In this document: in pieces, positions 1 to 12,395 of the stretch
How the letters are laid out: every line of letters starts with the position of its first letter
Numbering within the stretch: the first letter of the stretch is position 1
Source of the DNA: Azolla caroliniana
Taxonomy: Eukaryota > Polypodiophyta
NCBI GenBank assembly: GCA_043228905.1
Contig: JBHGNT010000004.1
Coordinates: 18,786,001 to 18,850,000 of the forward strand
Direction of reading: 5' to 3'
Length of the DNA stretch: 64,000 nucleotides
Notes under the pieces: model-generated
The model's database searches: none
What the model was told of the DNA's origin: nothing
Seen by the model: the letters and a program-made list of their open reading frames with translations, nothing else
Made by a program: the position numbers and the translations under genes

Positions 1-2
1 CT

Positions 3-1040
3 AGACCACAAGTTGGAGGCATCAGATTCTCACAAATTTTTTGCACCATTTGTAATAAATCTGGACACACAAACAATCAATGTAGGTTCAGACAAATGAA
101 AAATAAACAATCATATCAACGACCTAGATCTCGAGTAGAAGTCCACCTAGTTGAAGAAATTTCAGAAAATGAGTCATACCCAACTGAAACAAATAGTGAG
201 GAAAATGATGATGGTTATGATGATCTCTTGCAAGTTTTCCTTGCGGAAGATTCAACTCCAGAAATCAATACAAAACAACAACCAAACAACACTTGGTACT
301 TCGATACTGGTGCCACCCATCACATGACAAATAATAAACAATCTATTAGAAACTACAACTCCTTACCCGTACCAATCCCTGTTGTGTTTGGTAATAATGG
401 CAGCCTAAATGCCTTAGGAAAAGGAGACGTAAGCTTTCTCCTACAAGACAATCAACTCCTCACAGTAGACAATGTCTATTTTGTTCCTGGAATCACGAAA
501 AATCTATTATCAGTTTCTCAAGCAACCAAAAATGGTACCTCCATAAAATTTGAAGAAACATATGCACAAATTAAGCATAAGTCACCAAATGGACAGAAAA
601 TAAAGTACATTTGTAGGCGCCTTGATAAAGGGCTTTATCGCATTCCATGTCCACCAACACATGCAGACATAGAAGCACTTTATGCATCCACAAAAGAAAA
701 CCATGATCTTAGCATCTTATGGCATCATAGACTTGCACATATAAATTTACAAGCCATTAAAACTCTACAATCAAAAAACATGGTTATTGGTCTCCCTAAA
801 GATCAATTCACAACTTCTCTAGACCTCTGCGAAGGGTGTCTTCTTGGGAAGATGCCTCATCACTCTTTTCCACTACGACAAAGTAGAAGTCGATTCCCAT
901 TGCAATTAGTCCAAAGTGATCTCTGTGGCCCTTTCCCGACACCGTCAATAACTGGATCACATTACTTCATCAGTTTCATAGATGTCTATAGTAGATTCAC
1001 TATTATTACATTTCTTAAGACAAAAAAACCAAGCACTTAA
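3..1040 (+). pseudogene. copia A gag 3' end, protease and N-terminal integrase
   Basis: The frame is open from the window edge. It holds the CCHC zinc knuckle (42-90), an aspartic protease motif in the context WYFDTGATHH (about 291-320), the gag-pre-integrase HHCC finger (WHHRLAHIN near 720, then CEGC near 829) and the first catalytic Asp of integrase (QSDLCGP, about 910). It ends in a frameshift after the start of the integrase core. The protein would have packaged and matured the retrotransposon particle and begun integration. It is only part of a polyprotein, so no start codon is expected here. Confidence 0.88.
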
Positions 1041-2157
1041 AAATTACTCAATATTAGCTGAAAATATAGCTAAAAGCAAAATACAATTTCTACAAACTGA
1101 TGGAGGCGGCGAATACAATTCCAATGCCCTCATGGATTTTTGCAAATCCAAAGGAATTCACCACCGAAAATAAACACCACAAACTCCTCAACAAAATGGT
1201 ATTGCAGAAAGAAAAAATTGTAGCTTACTAAATGCTACCCGTAGCATGCTAAATGCCGCAAACCTAGAGCCAAAATTTTGGGAGGAAGCGGTTGCAACCG
1301 CTTGTTACATTCAAAACAGAATTTATCACCGCTCGATTGGACTACATACACCTTTTGAAATGTGGTATGGTCACAAACCTCATTTACAAGACCTTAAAAT
1401 ATTCGGATGTATTGCTTTCGCTTGTGTACCAGAAAACAAAAGAAAGGTGTTAAATGCAAGAGCACAAAAATCCATCTTCGTTGGATATGGAGACACACAC
1501 GGTTACAAGGCCTACCGACTCTACAACCCAGCTACCAACAAATTTTTCTTCAGTCGAAGCGTTATCTTCAACGAATTTGACATCCTAAAAAATCAAAACC
1601 AAAAATCAAAAAATTCAGAAATCCTAATTAACAAACTTACTGCAGAAAATGGTGCACCTCCCGAGCCAACCAACAACACCATCCAATGGTGCCTTCCATC
1701 TGGCCGTCCATCAATCACTGATGGAACTCCCACACCTTCACAAGTCTCCTTTAATCTACTACCATCATCTTCAGAAGCCACGTCGGGCAACATTCCACCG
1801 CCAAACAGAGATCACGGCACAACCAACCACACTCCCGTTGTGTTCCCCACACATGCCGCTCCACCACCGTCGTCTCCTGAAGCCGCCTCAAGTAGCATTC
1901 GATCTCCAAACAGAGATCGCGCCATCACTATGAACCACACTCCTGTAGTTGCGGAGCATACAAATGTTGCCTCTCCTCAATGCCATAGTTTTTCTCCTTC
2001 TATCCCACATAATACATTAATGTCTCCTAGCCAAACATTAAGACCTAACACTTCCCCATTAGACACTCCACCCACGTATGACACTTATAACATAGACATG
2101 ACATCCCCAAGACGCCTTAGAAGACTTTCCGACATCTACAGAGAGCTAGATGAATAA
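982..2157 (+). pseudogene. copia A integrase core and C-terminal region
   Basis: After the frameshift the integrase continues in frame 1. The second catalytic Asp lies in FLQTDGGGEYN and the Glu in PQQNGIAERK, giving a D-D-E triad. An in-frame TAA at 1171-1173 falls between them. The conserved copia block after integrase (KIFGCIAFA, SIFVGYG) is present, followed by a long Ser/Pro/Thr-rich linker of about 150 residues. That linker contains two imperfect copies of a segment around PSPEAxS...PNRDxxxTxNHTPVV, an internal duplication. A TAA at 2155-2157 ends this piece before the reverse transcriptase. Confidence 0.85.
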
Positions 2158-2199
2158 GAGTGTCATTTTAGCGACCTCGACCCTAGCAACATTGGTATT

Positions 2200-3882
2200 T
2201 TGGATAAATCTGGCCTTGATGAAGTACCCACAAAAATTGACTATGAAGAGCCTACAACCGTAGAAGAAGCTCTCCAAAGCTCAAATGCAGAAAATTGGAT
2301 TACTGCCATGAAAAATGAAATGCACTCTCTTACAAAAAATGAAACATGGTGTCTAGTGCAAAAACCTCAAAATCGCACAATTATTACATGCAAGTGGGTA
2401 CTTCGAATTAAGCGAGACTCGCATGGAAATCCCATTCGATTTAAAGCACGCTTGGTTGCTCGAGGCTTCGCACAAGTACCCGGAATAGACTTCACAGAAA
2501 CCTTCAGTCCCACACTTCGAATAACATCTTTTCGACTACTTGTGGCCATCGCCGCTGCTCAAAAGCTCGAACTTCATCACTTGGATGTTCAAACCGCTTT
2601 CCTTCATGGTGATCTTGAAGAAGAAGTCTATATGAAGCAACCTCCCTACTTCGAGAATACAAAGTTTCCAACACACGTTTGCAAACTAAAGAAGTCCATT
2701 TATGGCTTACGACAATCACCTCGAGCATGGTACTATCGTCTCCATATATTCTTAATCAAATGTGGATATAATAGACTTAAAAGTGAACCAAACATCTATT
2801 TTAGAAAATTAGCATCTAACTTTATCATACTAGGGGTCTATGTAGATGATTTTCCCCTCCTCTCAAATTCTCTATCTTATTTAAATTTTTGCAAACAAGA
2901 ACTAAAATCAACATTTCCTATCACCGATCTTGGACCCATGACCTATTTTCTAGGAATAGAAGAAAAAAGAAATACAACACTAGGACAAATATCACTCTCA
3001 CAATCTCGGTACATTGATAATATTCTAAAACGTTTTGACATGGAACACTGCAAACCCATCTCTACACCACTTCCTACCACACTTAAGTTGTCCATTGAAG
3101 ATAGCCCAAAATCACCCATAGAAGAAACCGAAATGAAAAACATTCCCTACAGATAAGTAATAGGGTCCATACGATATCTAGTAAGTAGCACCAGACCAGA
3201 TCTATGCTTTAACACCGGACTACTATCACGTTTTATGACTAACCCCGGTCCTAAACATTGGTAAGCACTTAAAAGAATTCTTAGATATCTTAAACATACT
3301 AAACACTTGTGTCTTATTTATCAATCCACGCATTCGGAATCGATCCAACCAAAATTGTGCGGATGGGCAAACCCCTCAACTCCTCTTCATGGTTGGTGCG
3401 ATTCCGACTGGGGGGGGGATGTGGATGACCGAAAATCTACAAGTGGCTATGTTGACACCTTTGCCGGAGGAGCGATCGCGTGGAGGTCGAAGAAACAATC
3501 TACAGTTTCACTATCTTCAACAGAAGCAGAATATGTTGCTGCCACTCTAGCTGCAAAAGAAGGAATCTGGTTGAAAGCTATATTGGAGGAAATTAATCTT
3601 TCTAAAGAAAAACCAATAGAAATTTACTGCGACAACCAATCTTGCATAAAGCTCGCAATCAATCCACGAATGAGCGACAATATAAGACATATATCATTCA
3701 AGCACCATTTTCTAAGGGACCTAATTGAAGAGAAGAAAATAAATTTGAAGTTCACTCCATCAACCTCCATGTGGGCAGACTTCTTAACAAAGTCGGTGCC
3801 AAACCATAAACACGTACAATGTTGCAAGAACATTGGGCTTCTCAACTTCACCAACATTGAAGACAAAGATATGGAATTTTGA
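2200..3882 (+). pseudogene. copia A reverse transcriptase and RNase H
   Basis: The reverse transcriptase shows KWVLRIKRDSHGN, the KARLVARGF block, LDVQTAFLHG (first catalytic Asp) and the YVDD box (GVYVDDF, about 2836-2856). RNase H follows (WCDSDWGG, STEAEYVA, CDNQSC) and reads to 3882. The same frame is interrupted by TAA at 3154-3156 and 3262-3264. In both cases the position is normally a glutamine in this family, so CAA-to-TAA change is likely. All RT catalytic residues are otherwise retained. Confidence 0.88.
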
Positions 3883-3902
3883 TTATTTTCCTTAGGGGGG
3901 AG

Positions 3903-4139
3903 TGTTGGAAATTATAAGGAAAATAATATGAAGTAATAATAACTAAATTATAAAACAATAAAATAATAAAATAATAAAAATAAACAGTTATGACTATTAC
4001 GAACAGTCACTTTTGTAAAAGACACATTCGTTCTATAAAGCTAAATATACACGCCTCTCTATAGGCAGAGAGGAACCATAATTTTTATCTATCTGTCTCT
4101 GTCTCTATATCTTTTTATCTCTCCCTGTCTCTGTTTTCA
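3903..4139 (+). repeat. 3' LTR of copia A (237 bp)
   Basis: The LTR starts TGTTGGAAATTATAAGG immediately after the polypurine tract and ends TTTTCA. It is followed at once by sequence matching the antisense of the LRR gene at 53290, so the boundary is supported by the loss of homology. The partner LTR is outside the window, so age cannot be estimated. The next bases, ATAGC, would be the TSD but cannot be checked. Confidence 0.75.
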
Positions 4140-4280
4140 ATAGCCTTGAATCGAAGCAATGCTTGGCGGTCTCCGGGAAAGCACACGGTGGTATTAGTGA
4201 CGGGTGCAGCTACAATGAGGCTTTCATCCTCATCGGCACCACAGTCAAGGGGATCAACATCACAGAGGCCGGCATTTGGG

Positions 4281-4736
4281 TGTTGTCCAGAGGACAGAAA
4301 TGTAAAATTAGGAAATTAGCAAACGCCGAGTCCGAGTATCACGGGCCATCGATGGCTCGGCGGTGTATTAGGGGAAATGTTATTTAAACGAGGAGCAGTA
4401 CCTCAGAGAGGGAGAGAAGAAAACTATACGCGGAAGCACTAGCTTAGTCATTCGTAATTAGATCAACTCGTAAGGTCACCGGCCATAGGCCGTGTTCTGT
4501 AATCTTTTCTGTCATAGTAATATATCTGATTTGTGCCTATTTTTGCTGCATGAGTCTGTGCTTTGATCCATACCTATGAGTTTTACGCCGCCACGTCTAT
4601 CAAGACCTCGCTAGTGTTTTCTCTCTGAGCCTTGTATCTCTCTCGACGCCTCTGTTACGAGCCTTCACGTACCACGCCCTTGAAGACCGATAGACGCAGA
4701 TCTATCGAAGGTGTTCACCCAAAGGAACGGGTAACA
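4281..4736 (+). repeat. gypsy 1 5' LTR
   Basis: It begins TGTTGTCC next to the TSD TTGGG and ends GGGTAACA. A TATA-like motif (TTATTTAAAC, about 4379-4388) lies in the U3/R part. The following bases (about 4740-4755, TTGGCATGCCCGG) should be the primer binding site, but I cannot name the tRNA. Confidence 0.85.
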
Positions 4737-5032
4737 CAATTTGGCATGCCCGGTTACAACTGTGAGTGCACAGCGAACTTCGTTGAAGGTAACCACCAGC
4801 CGCCGTTACGGCGCCCTCTCGCACCACGAGGTCTTGGCCACCCGCTCGACGCCCTGAGCCAGTCGAAGGAACTTCCGACTCGGCGGTCACTGACCAATCC
4901 TTTCCCGATCAATCGGGGGCTTGTCCAGTGCAATCCTCGCCACCGGACACTCAATCGCGAGTTGATTCACCACCAGAACCCCCGTTGAGCCCTCCGGAGG
5001 TCAATCAATCGGAACTAAACCCTTTTTCGGTG

Positions 5033-6360
5033 CTACCAGAAGAACCACAGTACGACATCATGCCGTACCCATACCCATGATATACCGACGGACCAGACGC
5101 GGAGTCACACGTCCGTGCCTTCATATCCATGTGGCAGGTTAACCACTCCACGCACCGCCTCACGCCGGCCGAAATCGATGCCTCGAAGATTGCCGAGTTC
5201 ACACTCTCCCTCGATGGACCGGCCGCACGATGGTACTCTCGCCTCGAAATAGGAGAGGCCACCACTTTCCAAATCGTGCGCACAAAGTTCCTTGAACTTT
5301 TTCATCGCGAGGTGCCTAAAAGGGAACTGCTCTGGCAATTCTTCTCTATATGCCAGGAACCGCACGAAACGGTCGCGCAGTTCACGATCCGGTTCTAGGA
5401 TCTCTACAGACAAGTGGTCGATGATGTCTCGGCACAACATATACCAGACACTTTCCTATCCAGTTTACGAGAGCCTCTACGAACGACTCTCGCACTTACA
5501 AATTTCGCCAACCATACTATCGAACAAGTCATAGCGCGCGTTCTCGCCCTCGATCGGAACTAGCACGGCATGGCCTTCTCGATGACATCCTTGCAAAACG
5601 CTCTTCCCCAAGAGGACAATCACTTTCGCCAAGCCCTCCAATGCACTGCGTGTTCAGGATCAGGGCACCTGGCCCTCGAATGTCCCCACCGACCACAGTG
5701 TCTGATCTGTCAATCTCGAGCTCACACGATCGAGCAGTGCGAATATAATATGCTGAACCGCACAACAACGGCACCGGTCCGCCAGATCGAGCCACGAAAT
5801 ACATACTCTCGGCAGGACGAGCGATATATCTACCGAGACCAGGATAACGACCAACCACGATCCCCGGATCGATGGCGTCGAGACGATGACTACCAACGTG
5901 ATAACCTCCGTGATTATTATCGCGATGACCGGCACGACGATTATGCTCGATACGATGACGATCGCGATGATCGGTATGACCGAAGGAACTCACGCATTGA
6001 TCGGCGAAACGGCAACCGCAACACACGCAACAATAGAAGACCTAATCACAATCGCCGACGGGACGCTCCTCAACATGACCAGCGCAACTCCCACGCACCT
6101 CGGAACAACCCACCACCAAATGAGACCGAGAATCAACAACAACAGCTTCTAAACACAGACCGAGCGGACACCAGCAGCTAAGCCAACGTGACATCTTTTA
6201 AATGTAATCAACCAGGCCACTACGCCACGCAATGTCCGACAACCAACCGTGGCAAGGCACCCGTGGTGAACAGTATCATGGCCGATGTTCAAACGGTCAC
6301 TACCCGGAGTAAAGCGCAGACTACTCAGTGGCAAATCCAGGATGACGTACGATAGGCAGG
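5033..6360 (+). pseudogene. gypsy 1 gag with two zinc knuckles
   Basis: In frame 2 the capsid-like retrotransposon gag domain (about 5129-5560; ARWYSRLE, LWQFFSICQ) is followed by a zinc-knuckle segment near 5645-5760 (CTACSGSGHLALEC, then CLIC). Next come a long Arg/Asp-rich tract, RDDxR-type, of about 100 residues (5800-6060) and a second CCHC-like finger near 6200, whose first Cys is Ser. In-frame stops are TGA 5078, TAG 5396, TAG 5561, TAA 6179 and TAG 6353. Gag would form the particle and bind the RNA. The charged low-complexity tract is unusually long. Confidence 0.82.
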
Positions 6361-6992
6361 AAAAGAATGGGTCGACACGACCAATAAAAATAATGCCATA
6401 CGCATGCAAACTGACATGAGGGACGGGCCCAATGAAGTACCACAAACCTCGGCACCATCCACGTCGTCGTCGGATGACCAGCTATGGGATGTTCTTACCA
6501 ACTCCCGCATCTCGCTGCCCCTACATAAACTGCTACCACTCATGCCGAGATTTCGGGACACCCTGGCGGCACTCCAGGCCAATACTAAGGCCGTGACACC
6601 ACTGGTACACCTCACCGAAGCAGGAACCGGTCCACCACTCATGGATTCTCAAAACCCAACCGTGCGAATCATCATTAAGGGACAAGACCTGCACGGATGC
6701 ATCATCGACGGCGGATCCGGCGTAACATGATCAACATTGGCAGCGCAACATGATCTCGTTCCGAAGAGGGAAGACAAAAGTTCGAATCATCACTGAAGAA
6801 CGAGTCCCTGTCGCCCTCAACACTTCACCGTTATACGCGGAAGGGGTCCATATGCTCGACGGGTTGGCCGATGAGGAGGTCGATGACTTCCTAGAGGATC
6901 ATCCCACGATCATCCCTCTCTTCAAAATCAATGCCTTATCAACCATCGAGCCATCTAAAGACGAGGAAGTCACGGAGGAGTCACCACCCTAG
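6361..6992 (+). pseudogene. gypsy 1 protease region
   Basis: A retropepsin-like block (GCIIDGGSGVT, about 6696-6727) carries the catalytic Asp-Gly, as D-G-G-S rather than D-S/T-G. A TGA at 6728 follows directly, and by 6750 the frame has changed from 2 to 0, so part of the protease is lost or shifted. The remainder (6750-6992) is an acidic linker ending in TAG at 6990-6992. This frame then continues into pol. Confidence 0.65.
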
Positions 6993-9968
6993 GATGAACC
7001 AGATGCAACCACAATTGCCGAGCTACGTCATGCTCAGGAGGCTTTCGAACGCGAACTCGCCATTTCACAACAAGTGAAAGCATCAACCTTGGAAACAATA
7101 AACCTCGGTTCGGACGAGAATCCCCGTACGGTACAAATTGCCAATAATCTACCAACCGCTGAACGGGCATGCCTCGTAAAATTACTCACCGACTACCAGG
7201 ATGTTTTCGCTTGGTCTTACACCGATATGAAGGGGCTAGATCCTCAATACTACCAACATCAAATTCACATCTTACCCGACACTCGGCCGGTTCAACAGAG
7301 GCGCTACAGGATGAACCCCAACTACGCCGCTAAAGTCAAAGAGGAAATTGACAAACTACTCCGAGTGGGCTTCATTCGCCCTGTTAAACGGGCTACATGG
7401 TTGAGCCCGATCGTAGTGGTCCCAAAGAAGAACGGAAAAATCCGCGTCTGCGTCGACTATCGGAAGCTTAACGCGGCAACAGTCACCGACGGTTTCCCTC
7501 TCCCATTCACGGATAGCGTCCTCGACACGGTAGCCGGCCACGAATTCTACAGTTTCCTCGACGGGTTCAGCGGCTATAACCAGATAAGAATGCACCCGGA
7601 GGATCAGGAGAAAACCGCTTTCGTCATGGAATGGGGTGTTTTTGTAGCAGAAGTTATGATGTTCGGTCTAAAAACGGCGCCGGCTACGTTCCAACGCATC
7701 ATCACCGAAATCTTTCATGACTACATCCCGGCGTTCATGCAAGTCTTCCTCGACGATTTCGCCATGTATGGCCATCGACGGGAACACATGACCCAGTTAC
7801 GACTCTGCCTGGACCGATGTCGCCAAGCTCGATTGAGTTTAAACCCGGCGAAATGTGCGTTCTTAGTCACCAGCGGCAACCTTCTCGGCCACATTGTCAG
7901 TCAAGAAGGCATCGCTATGGACCCAGATAAAGTAAAGGCAATCTTGAATGCCACCGCACCCTCGAACGCTAAGGCACTAAGCCATTTTTTGGGACAGATC
8001 CGGTGGCACAACCGAATGATACGACACCTGACCGATTTCGCGACACCCTTGCACGCGGCAGTCCATTGCCTTCCTTTCCAATGGACGTCAGTCGAGGACA
8101 CGGCCTATCAGACCCTGAAACGAATGCTGTCACATGCCTCGGTGGTCCAGTCTCCGGTTTGGTCCGAACCGTTTCATGTCTTCGTAGATGTTTCGGACAT
8201 CGCCATCGGAAGTGCCCTGATGCAATGCACACCCCCGAATTGGTATAGGCCCGTGTACTACGCCAGCCGACGGCTCTCGACCGCGGAAAAGAATTACTCC
8301 ACCACCGAGCGGGAGGCCCTCGGTATGATTTATAGCATCAATAAATTTCGGCATTACCTCTTGGGCCGAAAATTTACCTTTCACGTGGATCACTCGGCCC
8401 TTCTTTATTTGGTCAATAAACAAGCCCTCACCGGACGGTTGGCTCGGTGGATGCTCCTACTACAAGAGTTTGATTTTCAGATTCACCATCGACCCGGGGT
8501 ACAACATGCCGTCGCCGACTACTTGAGCCGTCTTGAGTCAGGAGAACCGGCGAAAACAACGTACGACGAGCTACCGGACGCCAGTCTATTTAACCTGACC
8601 ACGATACCAGACGATAACGGAGATGAATGGATCACGGAGATGACCCATTTTCTCACTACCGGTGTACCTCCTGAGCACATGACCCTTGACACGAGAAAAC
8701 GCCTAGCAGTGCGTAGCCGGAATTTTTGCCTCATCTCGGACATTCTCTACCACAAAGGCTCGGACGGCATATGGCGCCGAGCGATTCAGCAATTCGAGAA
8801 GAACACCGTTCTTCAGGAAGCCCACCAGGGAGTAGCTGGGGGACACTACGCTGGGGATTCCACGGCAAGGAAAGTTTGGCAAAGTGGATTATGGTGGCCG
8901 ACAACGAAGAAAGACGCTCACGAGTTTTGCCGGCAGTGCGATTTGTGCCAACGTCTGGGGCAAGCAATGGAGCAGTCACGGATGCGACACCAGCCGATTC
9001 TTCCGTTGGACCCATTTCAAAAATGGGGTTTGGATTTTGTAGGCCCTTTCAAACCACCCGCGGCCCGAACAGGGAATAGGTATATTATAGTTGCCATGGA
9101 TTACTGCACCAAATGGGTCGAGGCGAAGGCTCTCCAAGATAACACGGCGGCATCCATGGCTAAATTTCTGTACGAGCACCTCTGGTGCCGTTACGGATGT
9201 CCAATCGAGCTCGTAAGTGACCAAGGTGGGCACTTCATCAATCATATAATACGTGAGCTTACACACCACTACGCGGTGGTACACAAGAAAAGCACACCAT
9301 ACTACCCGCAAGCGAACGGCTTGGCAGAATCGACCAATAAAATCCTCCAAACCATACTGAAGAAGATCGTCAATGAAAATAGGACCGATTGGGATGACAA
9401 ACTCCAGAGCGCGCTGTGGGCGTATCGTACGACTTTCAAAACAAGCATCCAATCAACCCCCTTTCGAATGGCGTTCGGGTTAGAAGCCATAATGCCCATC
9501 GAGTTCCAAGTCCCGAACCTCCGAGTTCAAGTCAAAGCACGGCTCCCCGAGGCCGAATCCGAGCAATACCAGCTGGAACAACTCCTCGAACTCGGGGAAG
9601 ATAGGATAGAGAGTATGGCCCAGCTCGAACAACGCCAACGACAACACAAGGCTTTCGTGGATCGACATCGACATGGGCTGGAGAAGGAGCTCACCATCGG
9701 CAAACCAGTTCTTCTTTTCCAAACACGACTCGGGTCAATGCCGGGAAAATTAAGATTTCGGTGGACCGGTTCATTCTGGATTATCGACGAGTTCAACGGG
9801 ACGTTCCAGCTCGGCACACTCGCCGGCGACACGGTCAAAAGCTAGGCCAATGGTTTTCGACTTCGACCATATCGAGGGCCTACACCACTCAACCCGTTTA
9901 CCGAGCCACACGGCACAAACAAGACTCGGGAGATCACCACGGAGGACGCCACGTGTCCCCCTGAATAA
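6993..9968 (+). pseudogene. gypsy 1 pol: RT, RNase H, integrase
   Basis: A 923-codon open stretch (7074-9845) carries the RT blocks WLSPIVVVPKKNGKIRVC, GFSGYNQI and FLDDFAMYG (the catalytic DD, with FLDD replacing YxDD). RNase H follows (FVDVSDIAIGSAL, TEREALG, HVDHSALLYL). The integrase has an HHCC finger (H-x3-H near 8823-8850, CRQCDLC near 8926) and a D-D-E triad (GLDFVGP, SDQGGHF, LAESTNK). No chromodomain is seen. The frame continues past TAG 9843 to about 9968 with the usual C-terminal NGFRLRPY block. The region from RT to integrase is intact and would be catalytically competent, in contrast to the stop-ridden gag. Confidence 0.9.
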
Positions 9969-10199
9969 GGACTCACCCACCTTCTTGAAATTAATAAAAG
10001 TAGTAGAAGGTAGGATTAACCATAGTTTAGCCACTGATGAGCTACACCTACACCACCCACCTAGGCACCCACAATTTTAGGAGCACCCCTCGCCACCACT
10101 CAGTTAGTACCTATTTAAGCTGTTCACATATGCAAAGCACATGCAAAGCACTAGAAGCACCCCACTCACCTTCAGGACACGTGGTGCTAGTCACTTATT

Positions 10200-12395
10200 A
10201 TGGCACCCACGACTCAGAATCTTCAGGATTCGCTTCAGGCACAAAACCCTAGGAGTAAATTACTAAAACTGTTTCCAAAACGCAGCACAGACCATTATCG
10301 CTCCCCATCTCCATCGCTCTCAAGCTCAGAACCCTCGTCTCGCCCTCATCACGCTAAGAGCTCTTGCTCTCAAGCCCTCTTTCGCTCTCATAACCCCTCT
10401 GCTGGACTTCCCCTTCCTGCTGTTCCTCCTGTGGCTCGCCCTCGCCTCATCACTTTGCTACCCGCTTCCACACAGTCGAACCCCGTCTCCATCTCCACCA
10501 TGCCTCTTACCGCCTCAACAGAAACCCGCGCCTGGCTCCAGGAACGAGGAATGGGCGGTTACCTGAAGATCATCGATGCCCCCGCGCACCCAGATGCCCA
10601 AACTGTGGCTAAACGTATAAGTCCCGAAGCCATCACCAACAACGTGCTTCGGGCTGTTTTGGATCTGCAACGGGGAGGAGACCATGAGGTCGACATACCC
10701 CCGGCATCAAAGATGAAGGCGTACTTCGGTGAATACGCAGCCTCAGGGAAGGCATATCGCACATATGGCGGTCCCAACAAAGCTTTCGGGGAGATTGCTC
10801 GTATATTGATGGAGTATGCATTCGTGCATACGAACCCAACGAGCATGCCGCAGAACAAGGCAGCCATCATCATCAGCGCGTATGAAGGAAACATAATCGA
10901 TTGGGGAATCATCACAGGCGAGGGACTCCGCGCCGCCTTAGCTTCATTTCAGTCCGGTAAGAAGATGTTGTCTGTTCTTACCCACTTTTTGATGGTTCTA
11001 TACCCACCCTCTTCGCTTCCTTCCCCTCGCACACTCACGTCCCCACCACCACCACGAAGGCAGAGAGAGAAATTCGTGGCCATCAGTAACGAAGCATGGG
11101 AGGAGCCCACATCGCCTTCACCCCCTGCCGCCGACCAGAAAACCGCATCTGCACCACCACCCGCCCAACCCCAACAAAAAAGGGTAGTTTACGAGACCTG
11201 CCAAGAATGGGAGGAGGAGGTAGCCGCGGAAGACAAAACGGTCGACGACGTCACCATTCGACAGCCAACGCCGCGCCCCTCGGTAACGTCCCCAGGACCT
11301 AGCCCACGCCCCAACACACAGCAGGCTGCACCACCACGACCCTAGAAAAGGAAGCAAGCGGAGGAAACGACAAGTCTACTGGCCCCGAAACCCCATACAC
11401 AGCCAAGCAAGTGAAAATGACTCAACCGCGAGTCCTCAGAAGAACAGAAGGAGCCACAACAGGAGCAAGCCTTAGTGGTCAGACAGAGCAACCTGGCCAT
11501 CACCCCTGCGGAGGCATCGCTGAATCAGGGAACGATCAAGCATGGGCAGACAACATAGATCTCGGAGGATGAAGTCCTCGGGTATAAGGACCTCCCCGTG
11601 GAGGCTTACGAATTTAGTGCGCTCCTACGCCTCGGTACGTCATTCGAGCTGGTCGACTTCCTCGCCAGAGCCCAAGTTGCGGCAGCTGCTCGAATGGCGG
11701 AAGAGCACGCCGAAACAAAAATGAGTCAACGCGCGCTAATAAGTGAAATTGAGCCCCAGGAGGACAGGGCTTTACAAAAAATCGGGAGGAAGAAGCAGGC
11801 AAAACAGGCCGCTCTCCTCATGGAGGTCCCCAAGTTGAACACGGCCCTTATCGAGGCATATCGGGACTTGGATCGCACTACACGGGCAGCCAAAGACATG
11901 GCCCGAAAGATAAAAATAGCCCAAAAACAGGCTAAGATGGCTACAGAACTATGGCACGCTGCGAACCAGAAGCTGGCAGCTTGGGAGCAAAACCGGCCGG
12001 AACAACAACTCTCGAGCCTTCCGGTAACGACCACTGAGGCCCTCCCAACGCCTCCACGCATAACAATGGTGGATGAAAGCACCATCACCGACTCAATCCT
12101 GAAGGTGTAGGCCAGTACACAAACGGACTTGTTACAAATGGTCGATGCCTGCAAAACAACCGAGGCGCCCACGGCCATGGAAACGACCGAGATACCACCA
12201 CCTTGTGCACCCAAGGAGGTGGCAACCCAAACAGAACCCCCGCTCTGGGATTACCGTGCGGAGCTTAAAGAAGAACAACGGCGAACCGAGAGACACGAAC
12301 AATGGCATCAAGAGGCGATGGCTCGCCTAAAAGAAGAAGCTTCCAAGCAGATGGCCGAGATAAGAGCCCAGGCCGACCAAAGGATACACGACTAG
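10200..12395 (+). pseudogene. gypsy 1 extra ORF after pol, about 730 codons, function unknown
   Basis: One frame (frame 0) runs 2.2 kb between pol and the 3' LTR, broken by TAG 11343, TGA 11412, TGA 11418, TAG 11556 and TAG 12108. The N-terminal third (about 10500-10960) looks globular, with motifs such as RAWLQERGMGGYLK. The middle is Pro/Ser-rich. The C-terminal part (11598-12395) is Ala/Glu/Gln/Lys-rich and predicted by eye to be coiled coil, ending in a strongly charged heptad-like stretch. There is no obvious transmembrane segment, so an env-like role is not supported. Some Tat/Athila-type elements carry additional ORFs. I do not recognise this protein. Confidence 0.7.

Larger units (their letters stand above)
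1..4139 (+). mobile_element. Ty1/copia LTR retrotransposon A, 5'-truncated by window, decayed
   Basis: The internal region runs from the gag zinc knuckle (42-90, C-x2-C-x4-H-x4-C type) through protease, integrase, reverse transcriptase and RNase H, to a polypurine tract (TTAGGGGGGAG, about 3892-3902) and one LTR at 3903-4139. The 5' LTR and most of gag lie outside the window. Domain order PR-IN-RT-RH identifies the copia superfamily. The coding frame shifts once, near an A-rich run around 1020-1040, and is then broken by TAA stops at 1171, 2155, 3154 and 3262. The copy is therefore dead. Its right end joins an LRR gene fragment, so it probably inserted into that gene copy. Confidence 0.93.

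Noticed and set aside
4632-4988. 118-codon frame starting in the gypsy 1 5' LTR
   Set aside because: It crosses the LTR/internal boundary and is a different phase from gag; probably chance.
10200-11345. Env-like protein in gypsy 1
   Set aside because: No signal peptide plus transmembrane anchor or furin-like site seen; the post-pol position alone is not enough.
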